Of a DNA stretch of 64,000 nucleotides, positions 7,404-17,047 are shown one piece after another. A model generated the notes under the pieces. That model was not told the DNA's origin, did not search any database, and saw only the letters and a program-made list of their open reading frames with translations. The first letter of the stretch is position 1; every line of letters begins with the position of its first letter. This DNA comes from Paenibacillus durus. GTDB taxonomy: Bacteria; Bacillota; Bacilli; Paenibacillales; Paenibacillaceae. The stretch is from the NCBI RefSeq assembly GCF_000756615.1, contig NZ_CP009288.1, forward strand, positions 3,038,001 to 3,102,000, in the 5' to 3' direction. The position numbers and the translations under genes are program-made.

Positions 7404-10400
7404 ATGTTTTTGAAACGGATTGAATTAGCGGGCTTTAAATCATTTGCCGACAAAACGGAGATGGAGTTTGTGCGCGGCATTACGGCTGTCGTAGGTCCGA
7501 ACGGAAGCGGCAAGAGCAACATTTCCGACGGCATCCGCTGGGTGCTCGGTGAACAAAGCGCCAAATCGCTGCGCGGCGGCAAGATGGAAGATATTATTTT
7601 TGCCGGAAGCGATGCCCGCAAGGCGGTGAATTATGGCGAAGTGTCGCTGACGCTGGACAATGAGGATCACGCTCTGCCTCTGGACTTCAGTGAAGTGACG
7701 GTAACGCGGCGGGTTCACCGCAGCGGAGACAGCGAATATATGATCAATAAGCAGTCATGCAGACTAAAAGATATTACAGAGCTGTTCATGGATACCGGCA
7801 TTGGCCGGGAAGCGTATTCCATTATCGGACAAGGCCGGATTGAGGAGATTCTCAGCACCCGTTCAGAGGATCGGCGCGGCATATTTGAAGAGGCGTCGGG
7901 CATAGTCAAATATAAATCGCGCAAAAAGGACGCGGGCCGCAAGCTGGATGAGACGGAGCAGAATCTGCTGCGCATCCACGATCTGATCAGCGAGCTGGAG
8001 GATCAGATCGGTCCGCTGAAGGAGCAATCCGAGAAGGCTATCCGCTACAAGGAACTGAAAGAACAGCTGAAAAATCTGGAGATTTCCGTCTATGTACACC
8101 AGATTGAGGGTATTCATGCGGCATGGAAGGACGGCAATGCCAAGCTTGAGATTTTGCGGGACGAGCAGCTTCAATTGTCGACGGTCGTCACAGCCCATGA
8201 CGCCAAGCTGGAGAGCGGAAGAGCCGCACTTCGCCAATTGGAGGAGCGGATCGAACAGCTGCAGGAGCAGCTGCTGCGGTACAGTGAAGCATTCGAGAAA
8301 AGCGAAGGATACGGCGAACTGCTGAAGGAACGCCGGCGTCATCTGGAGAATAACCGGGAGCAGCTCGTGCAGACCATTGGCTCTGTTGGAGAGCGTTCGG
8401 AAGATCGCCATAGGGAGCTAATGGCGCTGGAAAGCAGCTTGGTGCAGACCCGGACTCGCCTTGCGGAGCTGCGGCAGCAAATCGCAGACGAAGAAGCCAG
8501 GCTGACAGGCGTTACGGACGGGCTCAGCCAGAGTAAAGAGGAAAGCTTAAAGAGCGCGCTGCTTGAGCTGATGAATAAAATGGCGCAGGCGCGCAACGAG
8601 ATACGCTATGCCGACCAGCAGAAAGAAAGCCTGGAGCGGCGGATGAACCGCAGCGCGGAAGAGAGCGGGAAGTGGATCTCGCGGCATAAGGAGCTTCGGC
8701 AGGAGCAGGCGAAGCTGAAGGGACAAATCGAGACGCTGGGCAAGGAGCTAGGGAAGCTGCGCAAGGACTACATCTCCGAGAGCGAGCAATCGGTGTCCCG
8801 GCAGAAGCTGCTGGACGAAGCCCATTCGGGACTTCGCAAATGGGAGCAGAAAAGAGAAGCCCAGGTATCCCGCCATGAGACGATGAAGGAAATGCAGGAC
8901 GACTTCGACGGCTTCATGCTTGGCGTCAAAGAAGTGCTCAAAGGCGCGCGCAAAGGGCAGCTTAGCGGCGTTCATGGCGCTGTGGCCGAGCTGATCTCCG
9001 TGCCGGAGAAGCTGGAGACGGCTGTTGAGACGGCGCTCGGCGCATCTTTGCAGCATATCGTCATGGAAAATGAAACCGTATCGCGCCAAGCGATTTCTTT
9101 TCTGAAGCAGCGGCAGCTTGGCCGCGCGACCTTCCTCCCGCTTGATGTCATTCGGCCGCGGCAGATTAACGGCACTGATCGGGGAATGATTGAGGGAGCG
9201 GAGGGATTCGTTGGAATCGGCTCCGAACTGATCAGCTTTGAAGGCAAGTATGCCAGCATTGTCGGCAGTCTTCTGGGGAATGTCGTCATTGCGGAAAGTC
9301 TGGAGCAGGCTAACAAGATTGCGGCCAGATGCCAGTACCGCTACCGCGTCGTTACACTGGAAGGCGATGTCGTCAATGCCGGCGGATCGATGACCGGCGG
9401 CAGCCAGCACAGGAAGAATGCCAGTCTGCTGGGACGCAAGCGCCAATTGGAACAGCTCCAAAGCGAAATCGGCGAAACCGAGCGCCAAATCGACAAGCTA
9501 AAGGGCAGCATCTCCCGGCTGCGCAAGGAGCAGGAAGATTCGAACGATAAGCTGGAGAAGCTTCGGCATGGCGGCGACGAGAAGCGGCTGGAGGAGCAGC
9601 GTCTCGCCGGTGACTTGAGGCAGCTGGAGCAGGAGCTTCGGCATGTGCAGGAGCAGGTGGAAAGCGCTGGAGCGGAGCGCAGCGGGTTCGAAGGCGAAGC
9701 GAAGCAGCTGGAACAGACAAGGGAGCAGGCGGCAGCCGACCTCGCTCGTCTGGAAGAGGAGGAGCAAGCCGCCCATGAAGCGATCCGTAACGCGGAATCG
9801 CAGCGCAAGGCGAGCGAGTCCGAGAGGGAAGAGCTTCAGGGCAAGCTGACCGGCATGAAGGTTGCGGAAGGGAAGCTGGATCAGGAGATATTTTCTCAGG
9901 AGGAACAGCTCCGAAGACTGAAGGCCGACGCCGGCTCGCAGGACAAGGAAATGCGTCAGAACCGCAATCTGCTCACGACGATTGAACAGGATTTGAAGAC
10001 CAATGCAGCGGAAGCCGTAAAGCAGCAGGAAGATCTGAACACATATCGTCTTAAGAAAGAGGAAGCGGCGGAAAAGCTGGATTACGCCCGCGCGGAACGA
10101 ACGTCCCTAACCCGAAAGCTGGAGCTGGAGGAAGGCGAGACGAAGGAACAGCGGCAGGCGCTAAAAGCGGTGGACGACCGCCTGCGTGCGACCGAGGTTT
10201 CCGTCGGCAGACTGGACGTGGAGCTCGACAACATCCTGCGCAAGCTGAGCGACGATTATGAGCTGAGCTATGAGCTGGCCAAGCAGCGTTATCCCGTCCC
10301 GGAGGACGTACCTGCGGCGCAGGCTGAAGTACAGAAGCTCAGACGAAGCATTTCTGCGCTCGGCGAGGTGAATCTTGGAGCCGTTGAGGAATACCAGCGC

Positions 10401-10973
10401 GTGAATGAGCGCTATACATTCCTCAGCGAGCAGAAGGATGATCTCGTTGAAGCGAAGACTACGCTGTATCAAGTCATCCGTGAAATGGAAGATGAGATGT
10501 CCAAGCGGTTCAAGCAGACATTCGATGCTATTCGGAGAGAATTTGGCACGGTCTTCACCAAGCTGTTCGGCGGAGGCCGGGCCGATCTGCTGCTGCTGGA
10601 GCCGGACAATCTGCTGAATACCGGCATCGATATCGTCGCCCAGCCTCCGGGCAAGAAGCTGCAAAACCTGCAGCTGCTGTCCGGGGGAGAACGCGCGCTG
10701 ACCGCGATGGCACTATTGTTCGCCATCCTGCAGGTGAAGCCGGTTCCGTTCTGCGTACTGGATGAGGTAGAGGCGGCGCTGGACGAGGCGAATGTCGTAA
10801 GGTTTGCCCAGTACCTCCGCGAATTCTCGGAGCAGACTCAGTTCATCGTGGTGACACACCGCAAAGGGACGATGGAAGAAGCGGATGTGCTCTATGGAGT
10901 AACGATGGAAGAGGGTGGGGTCTCCAAGCTGGTGTCCGTGCGTCTGGAAGATGAAGAAGCGGAGATCGCTTAA
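7404..10973 (+). CDS. smc: Chromosome segregation protein SMC
   Basis: Forms the ATP-driven ring of the bacterial condensin SMC-ScpAB, which compacts and separates newly copied chromosomes. The 1189 residues are normal. The N-terminal head has Walker A GPNGSGKSN at residues 31-39. A long coiled coil follows to about 500, then the hinge (about 510-660, with GVHGAVAELI and GGSMTGGS), then the return coiled coil. The C-terminal head has the signature LSGGERALTA and Walker B CVLDEVEAALD. The start follows GGAGG and GCGAGG. ftsY follows after 41 bases as in B. subtilis, but rnc is not upstream; fdhD diverges there instead. Confidence 0.98.
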   Translation: MFLKRIELAGFKSFADKTEMEFVRGITAVVGPNGSGKSNISDGIRWVLGEQSAKSLRGGKMEDIIFAGSDARKAVNYGEVSLTLDNEDHALPLDFSEVTVTRRVHRSGDSEYMINKQSCRLKDITELFMDTGIGREAYSIIGQGRIEEILSTRSEDRRGIFEEASGIVKYKSRKKDAGRKLDETEQNLLRIHDLISELEDQIGPLKEQSEKAIRYKELKEQLKNLEISVYVHQIEGIHAAWKDGNAKLEILRDEQLQLSTVVTAHDAKLESGRAALRQLEERIEQLQEQLLRYSEAFEKSEGYGELLKERRRHLENNREQLVQTIGSVGERSEDRHRELMALESSLVQTRTRLAELRQQIADEEARLTGVTDGLSQSKEESLKSALLELMNKMAQARNEIRYADQQKESLERRMNRSAEESGKWISRHKELRQEQAKLKGQIETLGKELGKLRKDYISESEQSVSRQKLLDEAHSGLRKWEQKREAQVSRHETMKEMQDDFDGFMLGVKEVLKGARKGQLSGVHGAVAELISVPEKLETAVETALGASLQHIVMENETVSRQAISFLKQRQLGRATFLPLDVIRPRQINGTDRGMIEGAEGFVGIGSELISFEGKYASIVGSLLGNVVIAESLEQANKIAARCQYRYRVVTLEGDVVNAGGSMTGGSQHRKNASLLGRKRQLEQLQSEIGETERQIDKLKGSISRLRKEQEDSNDKLEKLRHGGDEKRLEEQRLAGDLRQLEQELRHVQEQVESAGAERSGFEGEAKQLEQTREQAAADLARLEEEEQAAHEAIRNAESQRKASESEREELQGKLTGMKVAEGKLDQEIFSQEEQLRRLKADAGSQDKEMRQNRNLLTTIEQDLKTNAAEAVKQQEDLNTYRLKKEEAAEKLDYARAERTSLTRKLELEEGETKEQRQALKAVDDRLRATEVSVGRLDVELDNILRKLSDDYELSYELAKQRYPVPEDVPAAQAEVQKLRRSISALGEVNLGAVEEYQRVNERYTFLSEQKDDLVEAKTTLYQVIREMEDEMSKRFKQTFDAIRREFGTVFTKLFGGGRADLLLLEPDNLLNTGIDIVAQPPGKKLQNLQLLSGGERALTAMALLFAILQVKPVPFCVLDEVEAALDEANVVRFAQYLREFSEQTQFIVVTHRKGTMEEADVLYGVTMEEGGVSKLVSVRLEDEEAEIA

Positions 10974-11014
10974 ATTGGCGGCTTGCCATTAATTATTTGA
11001 ACGGAGGAATATGA

Positions 11015-12016
11015 GTGAGCTTTTTCAAGAAATTGAGAGAAAGCATTGCCGGCAAAACGGAGAGCGTAACGAAGCAGTTCCGGGAAGGTCTGGAGAAGAC
11101 CCGCAAAGGGTTTGTAGAGAAAGTATCCGACCTGATTATCCGCCGCAAAAAAATCGACGAGGAGTTCTACGAGGAACTGGAAGAAATTCTGATCGGCGCC
11201 GACGTCGGTGTGAGCACAGTCATGACGCTAGTCGAAGATCTGCGCACCGAGGTGAAAAAGCAGCGGATCGAGGATGCCGCTGAGCTGCAGCCGGTTCTCT
11301 CCCGCAAGCTGATGGAGCTGCTGCGCAGTGACGATGACAACCGGCTTAATGAGAATCCGGACGGCATTACGGTCATTCTGTTCGTCGGCGTCAACGGCGT
11401 CGGCAAGACGACAACGATCGGGAAGCTGGCACACCGTTACAAGCAGGAGGGCAAAAAAGTTCTGCTTGCCGCTGGCGATACATTCCGTGCCGGGGCCATC
11501 GAGCAGCTTGAGGTATGGGGACAGCGAGCAGGCGTGGATGTGATCAAGCAGAGCGCGGGCTCCGATCCTGCTGCTGTGATGTTTGATGCGGTTCAGGCTG
11601 CCAAGCAGCGCGGCGTCGATGTGCTGATCTGCGACACGGCGGGACGGCTGCAGAACAAGAGCAATCTGATGGAAGAGCTCAACAAAATATTCCGCGTGAT
11701 CCAGCGCGAGATTCCGGGCGCGCCGCATGAAGTGCTCATGGTGCTCGATGCGACGACCGGGCAGAACGCGCTTGCGCAGGCCAAGCTGTTCGGCGAGAAG
11801 AGCGGCGTGACGGGTCTTGTCCTCACCAAGCTGGACGGAACGGCTAAAGGCGGTATCGTTGTGGCGATCCGTCAGGAGTTGAATATTCCGGTAAAGCTGG
11901 TCGGACTTGGCGAGAAAATGGAGGACCTGCAGCCGTTCGATTCCGAACAATTCGTTCACGCTCTGTTCGCCGGTATAATTATCGACGAGAAGGAAGAAGA
12001 GAATTCGGGAGATTGA
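11015..12016 (+). CDS. ftsY: Signal recognition particle receptor FtsY
   Basis: GTPase receptor that docks ribosome-SRP complexes at the membrane for co-translational insertion. The 333 residues have a short N-terminal part typical of Gram-positive FtsY, then the NG domain. Visible motifs are the P-loop GVNGVGKTT near residue 126, the insertion-box region AAGDTFRAGAIEQL, DTAGR, TKLDGTAKGG, and the C-terminal GLGEKMEDLQPF. The start ATG follows GGAGG (GAACGGAGGAAT). It forms an operon with smc and ends at a strong terminator. The ylxM and ffh genes that follow ftsY in B. subtilis are absent. Confidence 0.98.
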   Translation: MSFFKKLRESIAGKTESVTKQFREGLEKTRKGFVEKVSDLIIRRKKIDEEFYEELEEILIGADVGVSTVMTLVEDLRTEVKKQRIEDAAELQPVLSRKLMELLRSDDDNRLNENPDGITVILFVGVNGVGKTTTIGKLAHRYKQEGKKVLLAAGDTFRAGAIEQLEVWGQRAGVDVIKQSAGSDPAAVMFDAVQAAKQRGVDVLICDTAGRLQNKSNLMEELNKIFRVIQREIPGAPHEVLMVLDATTGQNALAQAKLFGEKSGVTGLVLTKLDGTAKGGIVVAIRQELNIPVKLVGLGEKMEDLQPFDSEQFVHALFAGIIIDEKEEENSGD

Positions 12017-12044
12017 GCTTGCGTCCTAATAAGGCACACACAGC

Positions 12045-12071
12045 AGCGCCGGTAGATTCCGGCGCTCTTTT
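12045..12071 (+). terminator. Terminator after ftsY
   Basis: Perfect 8-base stem AGCGCCGG/CCGGCGCT with a 6-base loop and a T-rich tail, 28 bases after the ftsY stop. Confidence 0.92.
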
Positions 12072-12225
12072 GCCGCATACCCGGCATGGGAAACCCGCTA
12101 AAGATTATATGTCCGAAAACATGACATACTACAACTGAGCAAAACCGGGATACGACCTTAACCGACATCTTTCAACCTAAATGCCGCACAAATTGTCAAA
12201 GTACTGTTAGTTTGCCAACAACTAT

Positions 12226-12255
12226 AATATTTCATCATATGAAAAATTCATAATA
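12226..12255 (+). repeat. 30-base conserved element, copy 1 (candidate Ter site)
   Basis: A 30-base segment with core TTTCATCATATGAAAAATTC that is 29/30 identical to 22250-22279, same orientation. Both lie in gene-free stretches of about 400 bases. Some similarity continues downstream (CTCCCA..TCA). It contains a TTTCAT/ATGAAA inverted repeat. Because copy 2 lies just upstream of the rtp gene, both are candidate binding sites of Rtp; a general regulatory element is the alternative. Confidence 0.5.
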
Positions 12256-12384
12256 GTTAAGTAATCGACCTCTCCCACATCACATTTATCTCTGATCCAT
12301 CCATATAGATGTCCAGAACGGAAAAAGAGTGCGGTTTCATCAGACCGGTAAAATAACCGGCTATCAAAAGCCTTGTTATATATA

Positions 12385-12414
12385 TTGACATGAGGATTCG
12401 AGTTTACGTATTAT
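12385..12414 (+). promoter_or_regulatory. Sigma-A type promoter of the ATP-grasp operon
   Basis: TTGACA at 12385-12390 and TATTAT at 12409-12414 with an 18-base spacer, about 90 bases before the ATP-grasp gene. Apart from this and the 30-base element at 12226, the gene-free stretch 12072-12504 shows no other clear feature. Confidence 0.65.
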
Positions 12415-12504
12415 GAAAGTGTGATTGAATATTTTATGAATTCTGTCTTACTAAAAAGTATGATTTATTACTAAAAATTACATCTTTTGAAAGGAGTCGG
12501 GCTC

Positions 12505-13968
12505 ATGTCCAAACTTGATCCACTGCCCGGTCTGTCTCCGTATCCGCTGCACCATTTTTATGATGAAATGTTCGCTAGCGAACGCAGCGTCCGCCCTCAT
12601 TACAAGCATGTTAACCACACGTTCGCCAGAATGAGTCCCGAAGAGCTGCAGACCAAACAACACTTAATGCAGCGGCGCATGATGGAGGAGGGCATTACCT
12701 TTACTCTGTACAACCCGGCTCAAGACCAACCCATGGAACGGACGATCCCCTTCGATATGATTCCGCGGATTATCCCCAAGGATGAGTGGGAGAAGCTTGA
12801 GGCAGGAATTATTCAGCGCGTGACGGCGCTTAATCTATTCGTTCATGATATTTACCACGAACAATATATTATTAAGGACGGCATTGTGCCTCGCAAGATG
12901 GTTATCTCCAATTGTTATTTCCGTCCGGAAATGGCAGGACTTCGCGTTCCCGGCGGAGCCTACATTACGACTTCGGGAATCGATCTGATCCGGCATCACG
13001 ACGGGAATTATTATATTCTGGAGGATAACCTGCGCACACCTTCCGGTTTTTCCTACCTATTTAAAGGAAGATCGCTGATGAACCAACTGTTCCCCGAGCT
13101 TTCTTTCTCCAACTCCATCCGGGATGTGGAACGCAGCATCAACCGTTTTTTATCTGTGCTTCGCAGCCTAGCACCTTCACGCACTCCAGATCCTGTTATC
13201 GCTCTTCTGACCCCTGGTCAGTATAACTCCGCTTACTATGAGCACGCCTTCCTGGCCCAGCAAATGGGCGTTCACCTCGTAGAAGGGCGCGATTTGGTCG
13301 TTCAGGATCATAAATTATTTTTACGGGAAATGAATGGCCTTAAGCGGGTGGACGTGCTGTACCGCCGGCTTGACGACGACTATATCGATCCGCTCGCCTT
13401 TGATCCCAATTCACTGCTTGGCGTGCCAGGACTTATGAATGCTTATAGAGCCGGTAATGTGGCCATCGCCAATGCGCCGGGAACCGGAGTCGCCGACGAT
13501 AAGGCCATGTATGTATATGTGCCTGAAATGATCCGCTATTATCTGAATGAAGAGCCGATTTTAAATAATGTTCCTACTTATCTGCTTTCGAGACCGGATG
13601 ACCGGACGTATGTGCTGGATAACTTGGCTGAAATGGTCGTTAAGGAAACCTCGTTGTCCGGAGGATACGGTATGCTGATCGGAAGCGAGGCAAGCAAGGA
13701 GGAGCAGGATAATTTCCGGCTCAAAATCATTGCCGAGCCGGATCGCTACATAGCTCAGCCGATCATGTCTCTTTCAAGAGCGCCGATACTGTCAGAAGGT
13801 ATAATGAGTCCGCGGCATATTGATTTGAGAGCTTTTGTGCTGATGGGCGCAGACCGCAAGCCGCATGTCATTCCGGGAGGACTGACGCGCGTGGCGATGA
13901 GGGAAGGCTCACTGGTAGTAAACTCCTCTCAAGGCGGCGGTGTTAAGGATACCTGGGTAATGTCCTAA
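12505..13968 (+). CDS. Circularly permuted ATP-grasp protein (CP_ATPgrasp, DUF404/407)
   Basis: Predicted ATP-dependent carboxylate-amine ligase of the circularly permuted ATP-grasp type. The family is known from comparative genomics to occur with alpha-E and transglutaminase proteins and is thought to make or attach a small peptide; the substrate is not established. The 487 residues contain the family stretch YHEQYIIKDG, PGGAYITTSGIDL, a DNLRTPSGFSY acid/Asn element, and the C-terminal HIDLRAFVLMG..PGGLTRVA. Start: AAAGGAG is 8 bases before ATG at 12505; the upstream TTG at 12487 would place the ribosome site inside the gene. First gene of a three-gene operon; the alpha-E gene follows after 56 bases. 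Confidence 0.9.
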   Translation: MSKLDPLPGLSPYPLHHFYDEMFASERSVRPHYKHVNHTFARMSPEELQTKQHLMQRRMMEEGITFTLYNPAQDQPMERTIPFDMIPRIIPKDEWEKLEAGIIQRVTALNLFVHDIYHEQYIIKDGIVPRKMVISNCYFRPEMAGLRVPGGAYITTSGIDLIRHHDGNYYILEDNLRTPSGFSYLFKGRSLMNQLFPELSFSNSIRDVERSINRFLSVLRSLAPSRTPDPVIALLTPGQYNSAYYEHAFLAQQMGVHLVEGRDLVVQDHKLFLREMNGLKRVDVLYRRLDDDYIDPLAFDPNSLLGVPGLMNAYRAGNVAIANAPGTGVADDKAMYVYVPEMIRYYLNEEPILNNVPTYLLSRPDDRTYVLDNLAEMVVKETSLSGGYGMLIGSEASKEEQDNFRLKIIAEPDRYIAQPIMSLSRAPILSEGIMSPRHIDLRAFVLMGADRKPHVIPGGLTRVAMREGSLVVNSSQGGGVKDTWVMS

Positions 13969-14024
13969 AGAATGGGTCTAATAACAAAAAGAGAGCGACA
14001 ATATAGGACAAGGAGTGACGGTAG

Positions 14025-14978
14025 ATGCTGAATCGAAATGCGGAAGCTTTGTTTTGGATTGGTCGTTATATGGAAAGAGCGGAGAATCATGCAAGACTGA
14101 TTGATGTCCATTATCATATTCAGCAGGAGGAGGACTTCCGGGAAGAAGGGCATAAATGGTCGAGGCTGATCGATGCGATCGGCGCCAGAAATGAATATTT
14201 GCAGCAATTTGAAAGCTTTTCGGAGCAGGATGTATTATCCTTTATCACACTGGATCTCGGGAATTCAAATTCCCTGTTCTCCTGCGTGCATCAGGCGCGC
14301 AATAATTTGCGCACCCTGCGCCAGCAGCTGCCCAGCGAGCTGTGGGATATCGCCAACAGCTTCAACCTGTGGCTCGGCGAACGGTCCGTTGCAGATATAA
14401 TGAAGAGCCCTCATCAGTTCTACCAGCAGATCAAGGAACGGACGGCCACGTTCCTGGGCGCCGAGCAGTCCGTCATGCTGCGGGGCAATGAGTGGCGGTT
14501 TATTGAAAGCGGACGTTTCCTGGAAAGGGCGGAGAACACCGTCCGTATTCTGCAGTCGGTAACCTTGTCCTGCCGGGATAAGGATGATACCTCTATTTAT
14601 ACCCAGCTGCAGGCCGTTTTGAAATCGGTCAGCGGATATCAGGCGTTCCGCAGATATTTTGCGGATGCGGTATCCCCGGATTGCATCCTGGAGTTTCTGA
14701 TTACGAATGCTGCATTTCCGCGTTCTATTCGTTTCGCTTCCCATGAGCTCGAATACCATCTGTCGAATATTGAAATTGACTTCGCAGATGGGGGCGAAGG
14801 CTACGAACGGGTCATCCGCCAGGCAGGAAAGATTAGAGCCGAGCTTGATTACATGGAGAAGGAAGACATGGCCGAGGAACTGGTGGATCAGGTGCTGGAG
14901 TCGCTGAAGTCTTCCTGCCTGAAGCTGGGAAGAACGATGGAAACGGCCTTTTTTCGTCAAGAGGGGATTAGGATATGA
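14025..14978 (+). CDS. Alpha-E domain protein (DUF403)
   Basis: An all-helical protein of 317 residues of the alpha-E family, seen in operons with circularly permuted ATP-grasp enzymes. The N-terminal MLNRNAEALFWIGRYMERAENHARLIDV and the internal repeat of the same theme (SGRFLERAENTVRIL, near residue 168) are characteristic, with paired Arg/Glu/Asn residues that may form an active or binding site. The biochemical role is unknown; it is thought to assist the ligase. The start follows AAGGAG. It overlaps the next gene by 4 bases (ATGA), so translation of the two is coupled. Confidence 0.9.
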   Translation: MLNRNAEALFWIGRYMERAENHARLIDVHYHIQQEEDFREEGHKWSRLIDAIGARNEYLQQFESFSEQDVLSFITLDLGNSNSLFSCVHQARNNLRTLRQQLPSELWDIANSFNLWLGERSVADIMKSPHQFYQQIKERTATFLGAEQSVMLRGNEWRFIESGRFLERAENTVRILQSVTLSCRDKDDTSIYTQLQAVLKSVSGYQAFRRYFADAVSPDCILEFLITNAAFPRSIRFASHELEYHLSNIEIDFADGGEGYERVIRQAGKIRAELDYMEKEDMAEELVDQVLESLKSSCLKLGRTMETAFFRQEGIRI

Positions 14979-15841
14979 AAATTCAAATCAATCATACGAC
15001 CCGGTATACGTATACGGAGCCGGTGACGGACAGTGTCAATGAGATCCGGCTGACGCCGCGGACCAATTACAGGCAATCCTGTTTCCATCATGAGGTCGAA
15101 ATATTTCCTCCGGCCAACCTGCTTACTTACGAGGATTTCTTCGGAAACCGGGTTCACGCCTATTCGGTCAATAAACCGCATACGGAGATGGTCATTCATA
15201 CCCGTGCTACGGTCGTAACAGTGGACAAGGCTCAAGGCGCTGATTTGCCGAGTCTGCCATTGGAGGAGCAGATCAAACTGATGAAGGACGAGGAGTTTCA
15301 GAACCGGTATACTGAGTATATTCTGCCCACGCGATATACGGAGGTTACGCCGGAGCTGATGGAATTTGCCTCCCAGCATCCTTTTGACGAAGCGGAAGAT
15401 ATATATGAATGGACCCGGAAGCTCTCCTCCACCATATATGAGCAGTTCACGTATGATCCCGGGGCGACCAGCGTCAACACAACGGTCAAAAAAGCGCTGA
15501 AACTCAAACGCGGCGTCTGCCAGGACTATGCCCATCTGATGATTGCGGTCTGCCGCAGCGTCGGGCTTCCGTCGAGATATGTGAGCGGATATCACTACGT
15601 GAGTGATCTTCAGGGCGGCAACGCCGATTTCGAGCAGGCCTCCCATGCATGGGTGGAGACGCATATTCCGGGTACCGGCTGGCTGGGCTTTGACCCGACC
15701 AATAACGTTGAAGTAAACTGGCGTTACGTAAAGCTGGGGCATGGGCGCGATTATAAAGATATTGTGCCGGTCAAAGGCGTATACCGAGGAATTGCAGGCC
15801 AACTGGAAGTAACGGTGGATGTACAATTATTGGACAAATAA
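14975..15841 (+). CDS. Transglutaminase-like cysteine peptidase
   Basis: 288 residues with an N-terminal beta-rich domain (MKIQINHTTRYTYTEPV, Bact_transglu_N type) and a transglutaminase core. The catalytic Cys is in KRGVCQDYAHLM near residue 180, the His in ASHAWVETHIPG and the Asp in GFDPTNN, so the triad is intact. No signal peptide is visible, so it is probably cytoplasmic. In this operon class it is inferred to cut or transfer an isopeptide or amide bond made by the ATP-grasp enzyme. It overlaps the alpha-E gene by 4 bases and is the last gene of the operon. Confidence 0.92.
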   Translation: MKIQINHTTRYTYTEPVTDSVNEIRLTPRTNYRQSCFHHEVEIFPPANLLTYEDFFGNRVHAYSVNKPHTEMVIHTRATVVTVDKAQGADLPSLPLEEQIKLMKDEEFQNRYTEYILPTRYTEVTPELMEFASQHPFDEAEDIYEWTRKLSSTIYEQFTYDPGATSVNTTVKKALKLKRGVCQDYAHLMIAVCRSVGLPSRYVSGYHYVSDLQGGNADFEQASHAWVETHIPGTGWLGFDPTNNVEVNWRYVKLGHGRDYKDIVPVKGVYRGIAGQLEVTVDVQLLDK

Positions 15842-15887
15842 AAACGGATAAAGCCGCATAGACAGCGGTGTTTAAAGCCATAATCAA

Positions 15888-15930
15888 GGCCGCTTTCGGT
15901 TCATAACCGGAGGCGGCTGTTTTTGTGCAA
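15888..15930 (+). terminator. Terminator after the ATP-grasp operon
   Basis: Stem GCCGC-ttt-CGGTT / AACCG-gag-GCGGC with a short loop, followed by a T run. The rest of the stretch to 16140 shows nothing I can name. Confidence 0.75.
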
Positions 15931-16140
15931 AGGCATGTGTTCACCCGGGTAACCTACGAAAATGTTCTTGCGGCGTAAAGGGTTGCAGACCTCCATTTTT
16001 GGAGAAAATATTGGGGTACATTCGCTGAATACAGGTTCGAGAAAGAATCTTTTTTGCTGAAAATGGTTATAAAGGGAGACCCTTTGGGTAATCTTGAGAC
16101 AAAGTCACTTATTACGTGAAAACGGAAGGAGAGACTAAAT

Positions 16141-16950
16141 ATGAGCCCTGATACTGGGACAAAACAGCGTTTTGCCGGAAGAACAGCCATTATTACTGGA
16201 GCGGGCTCGGGAATCGGCAGAGCGACGGCTATTCAGATGGCTAGTGAAGGCGCCAATATTGCCTTATTCGATCTGGTGAATGACCGCACCTCCGTTGTTG
16301 AACGGAAGCTGAACCGTATGCGAGAAGGTTGCGCGCTTGCCGTTGATGTGGATACCTCCGACCCCAGCCGTATGGAAGATGCGGTTCGGAGAACGGTCGA
16401 GCATTTCGGTGGGGTGGATATCGTATTCGCCAACGCCGGTATTAACGGGTCCATCGGACCCATTGAAGAGTTAAGCATTGAGGACTGGCAGCGTACGCTG
16501 TCGGTGAATCTTACCGGGACCTTCCTTTCCTTAAAATACACCATTCCTCACATGAAGAAAAAAGGTAAAGGGAGCATTATTATCACCAGCTCTATTAACG
16601 GCAACCGCCGGTTTGCAAGCTTCGGCTTTTCTCCCTACAGTACGACGAAGGCTGGGCAGGTGGCTTTTGCCAAAATGGCCGCTCTGGAGCTGGCGAAGTT
16701 TAAAGTCCGGGTAAACGTTATTTCTCCGGGAGCCATTTCCACCAATATTGATGAAAGCACAGAACCCAATGAGGAATTGGAATCGATCATTATCCCGATG
16801 GAGTTCCCGGAAGGACAGCAGCCTTTGGCTGACGGACCGGGCAAACCGGAAGATGTGGCAAAGCTTGTCTGCTTTCTTGCGTCGGATGAATCGTCTCACA
16901 TTACCGGTGCGCAGATCGTCATCGACGGCGCCGAGTCGCTGCTGACTTAA
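16141..16950 (+). CDS. SDR-family oxidoreductase
   Basis: NAD(P)-dependent short-chain dehydrogenase, 269 residues. It shows the cofactor motif TGAGSGIGRA near residue 20, the NAGI segment, Ser in ITSSINGN, and the catalytic pair Tyr-x3-Lys in YSTTKAG, then the PG motif VISPGAIST and the C-terminal ITGAQIVIDG. The substrate cannot be read from sequence. GGAGAG lies before the ATG. It stands alone, about 100 bases before the DUF1992 gene. Confidence 0.88.
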   Translation: MSPDTGTKQRFAGRTAIITGAGSGIGRATAIQMASEGANIALFDLVNDRTSVVERKLNRMREGCALAVDVDTSDPSRMEDAVRRTVEHFGGVDIVFANAGINGSIGPIEELSIEDWQRTLSVNLTGTFLSLKYTIPHMKKKGKGSIIITSSINGNRRFASFGFSPYSTTKAGQVAFAKMAALELAKFKVRVNVISPGAISTNIDESTEPNEELESIIIPMEFPEGQQPLADGPGKPEDVAKLVCFLASDESSHITGAQIVIDGAESLLT

Positions 16951-17047
16951 GAAAAGGCTTATTAGAGGAAAGCGGGACAACACCTATCTATGGTAAAATA
17001 AACGCGAGGCGCGTTAGCGCCGGACCATGATAAAGGAGGCGGTGGAA

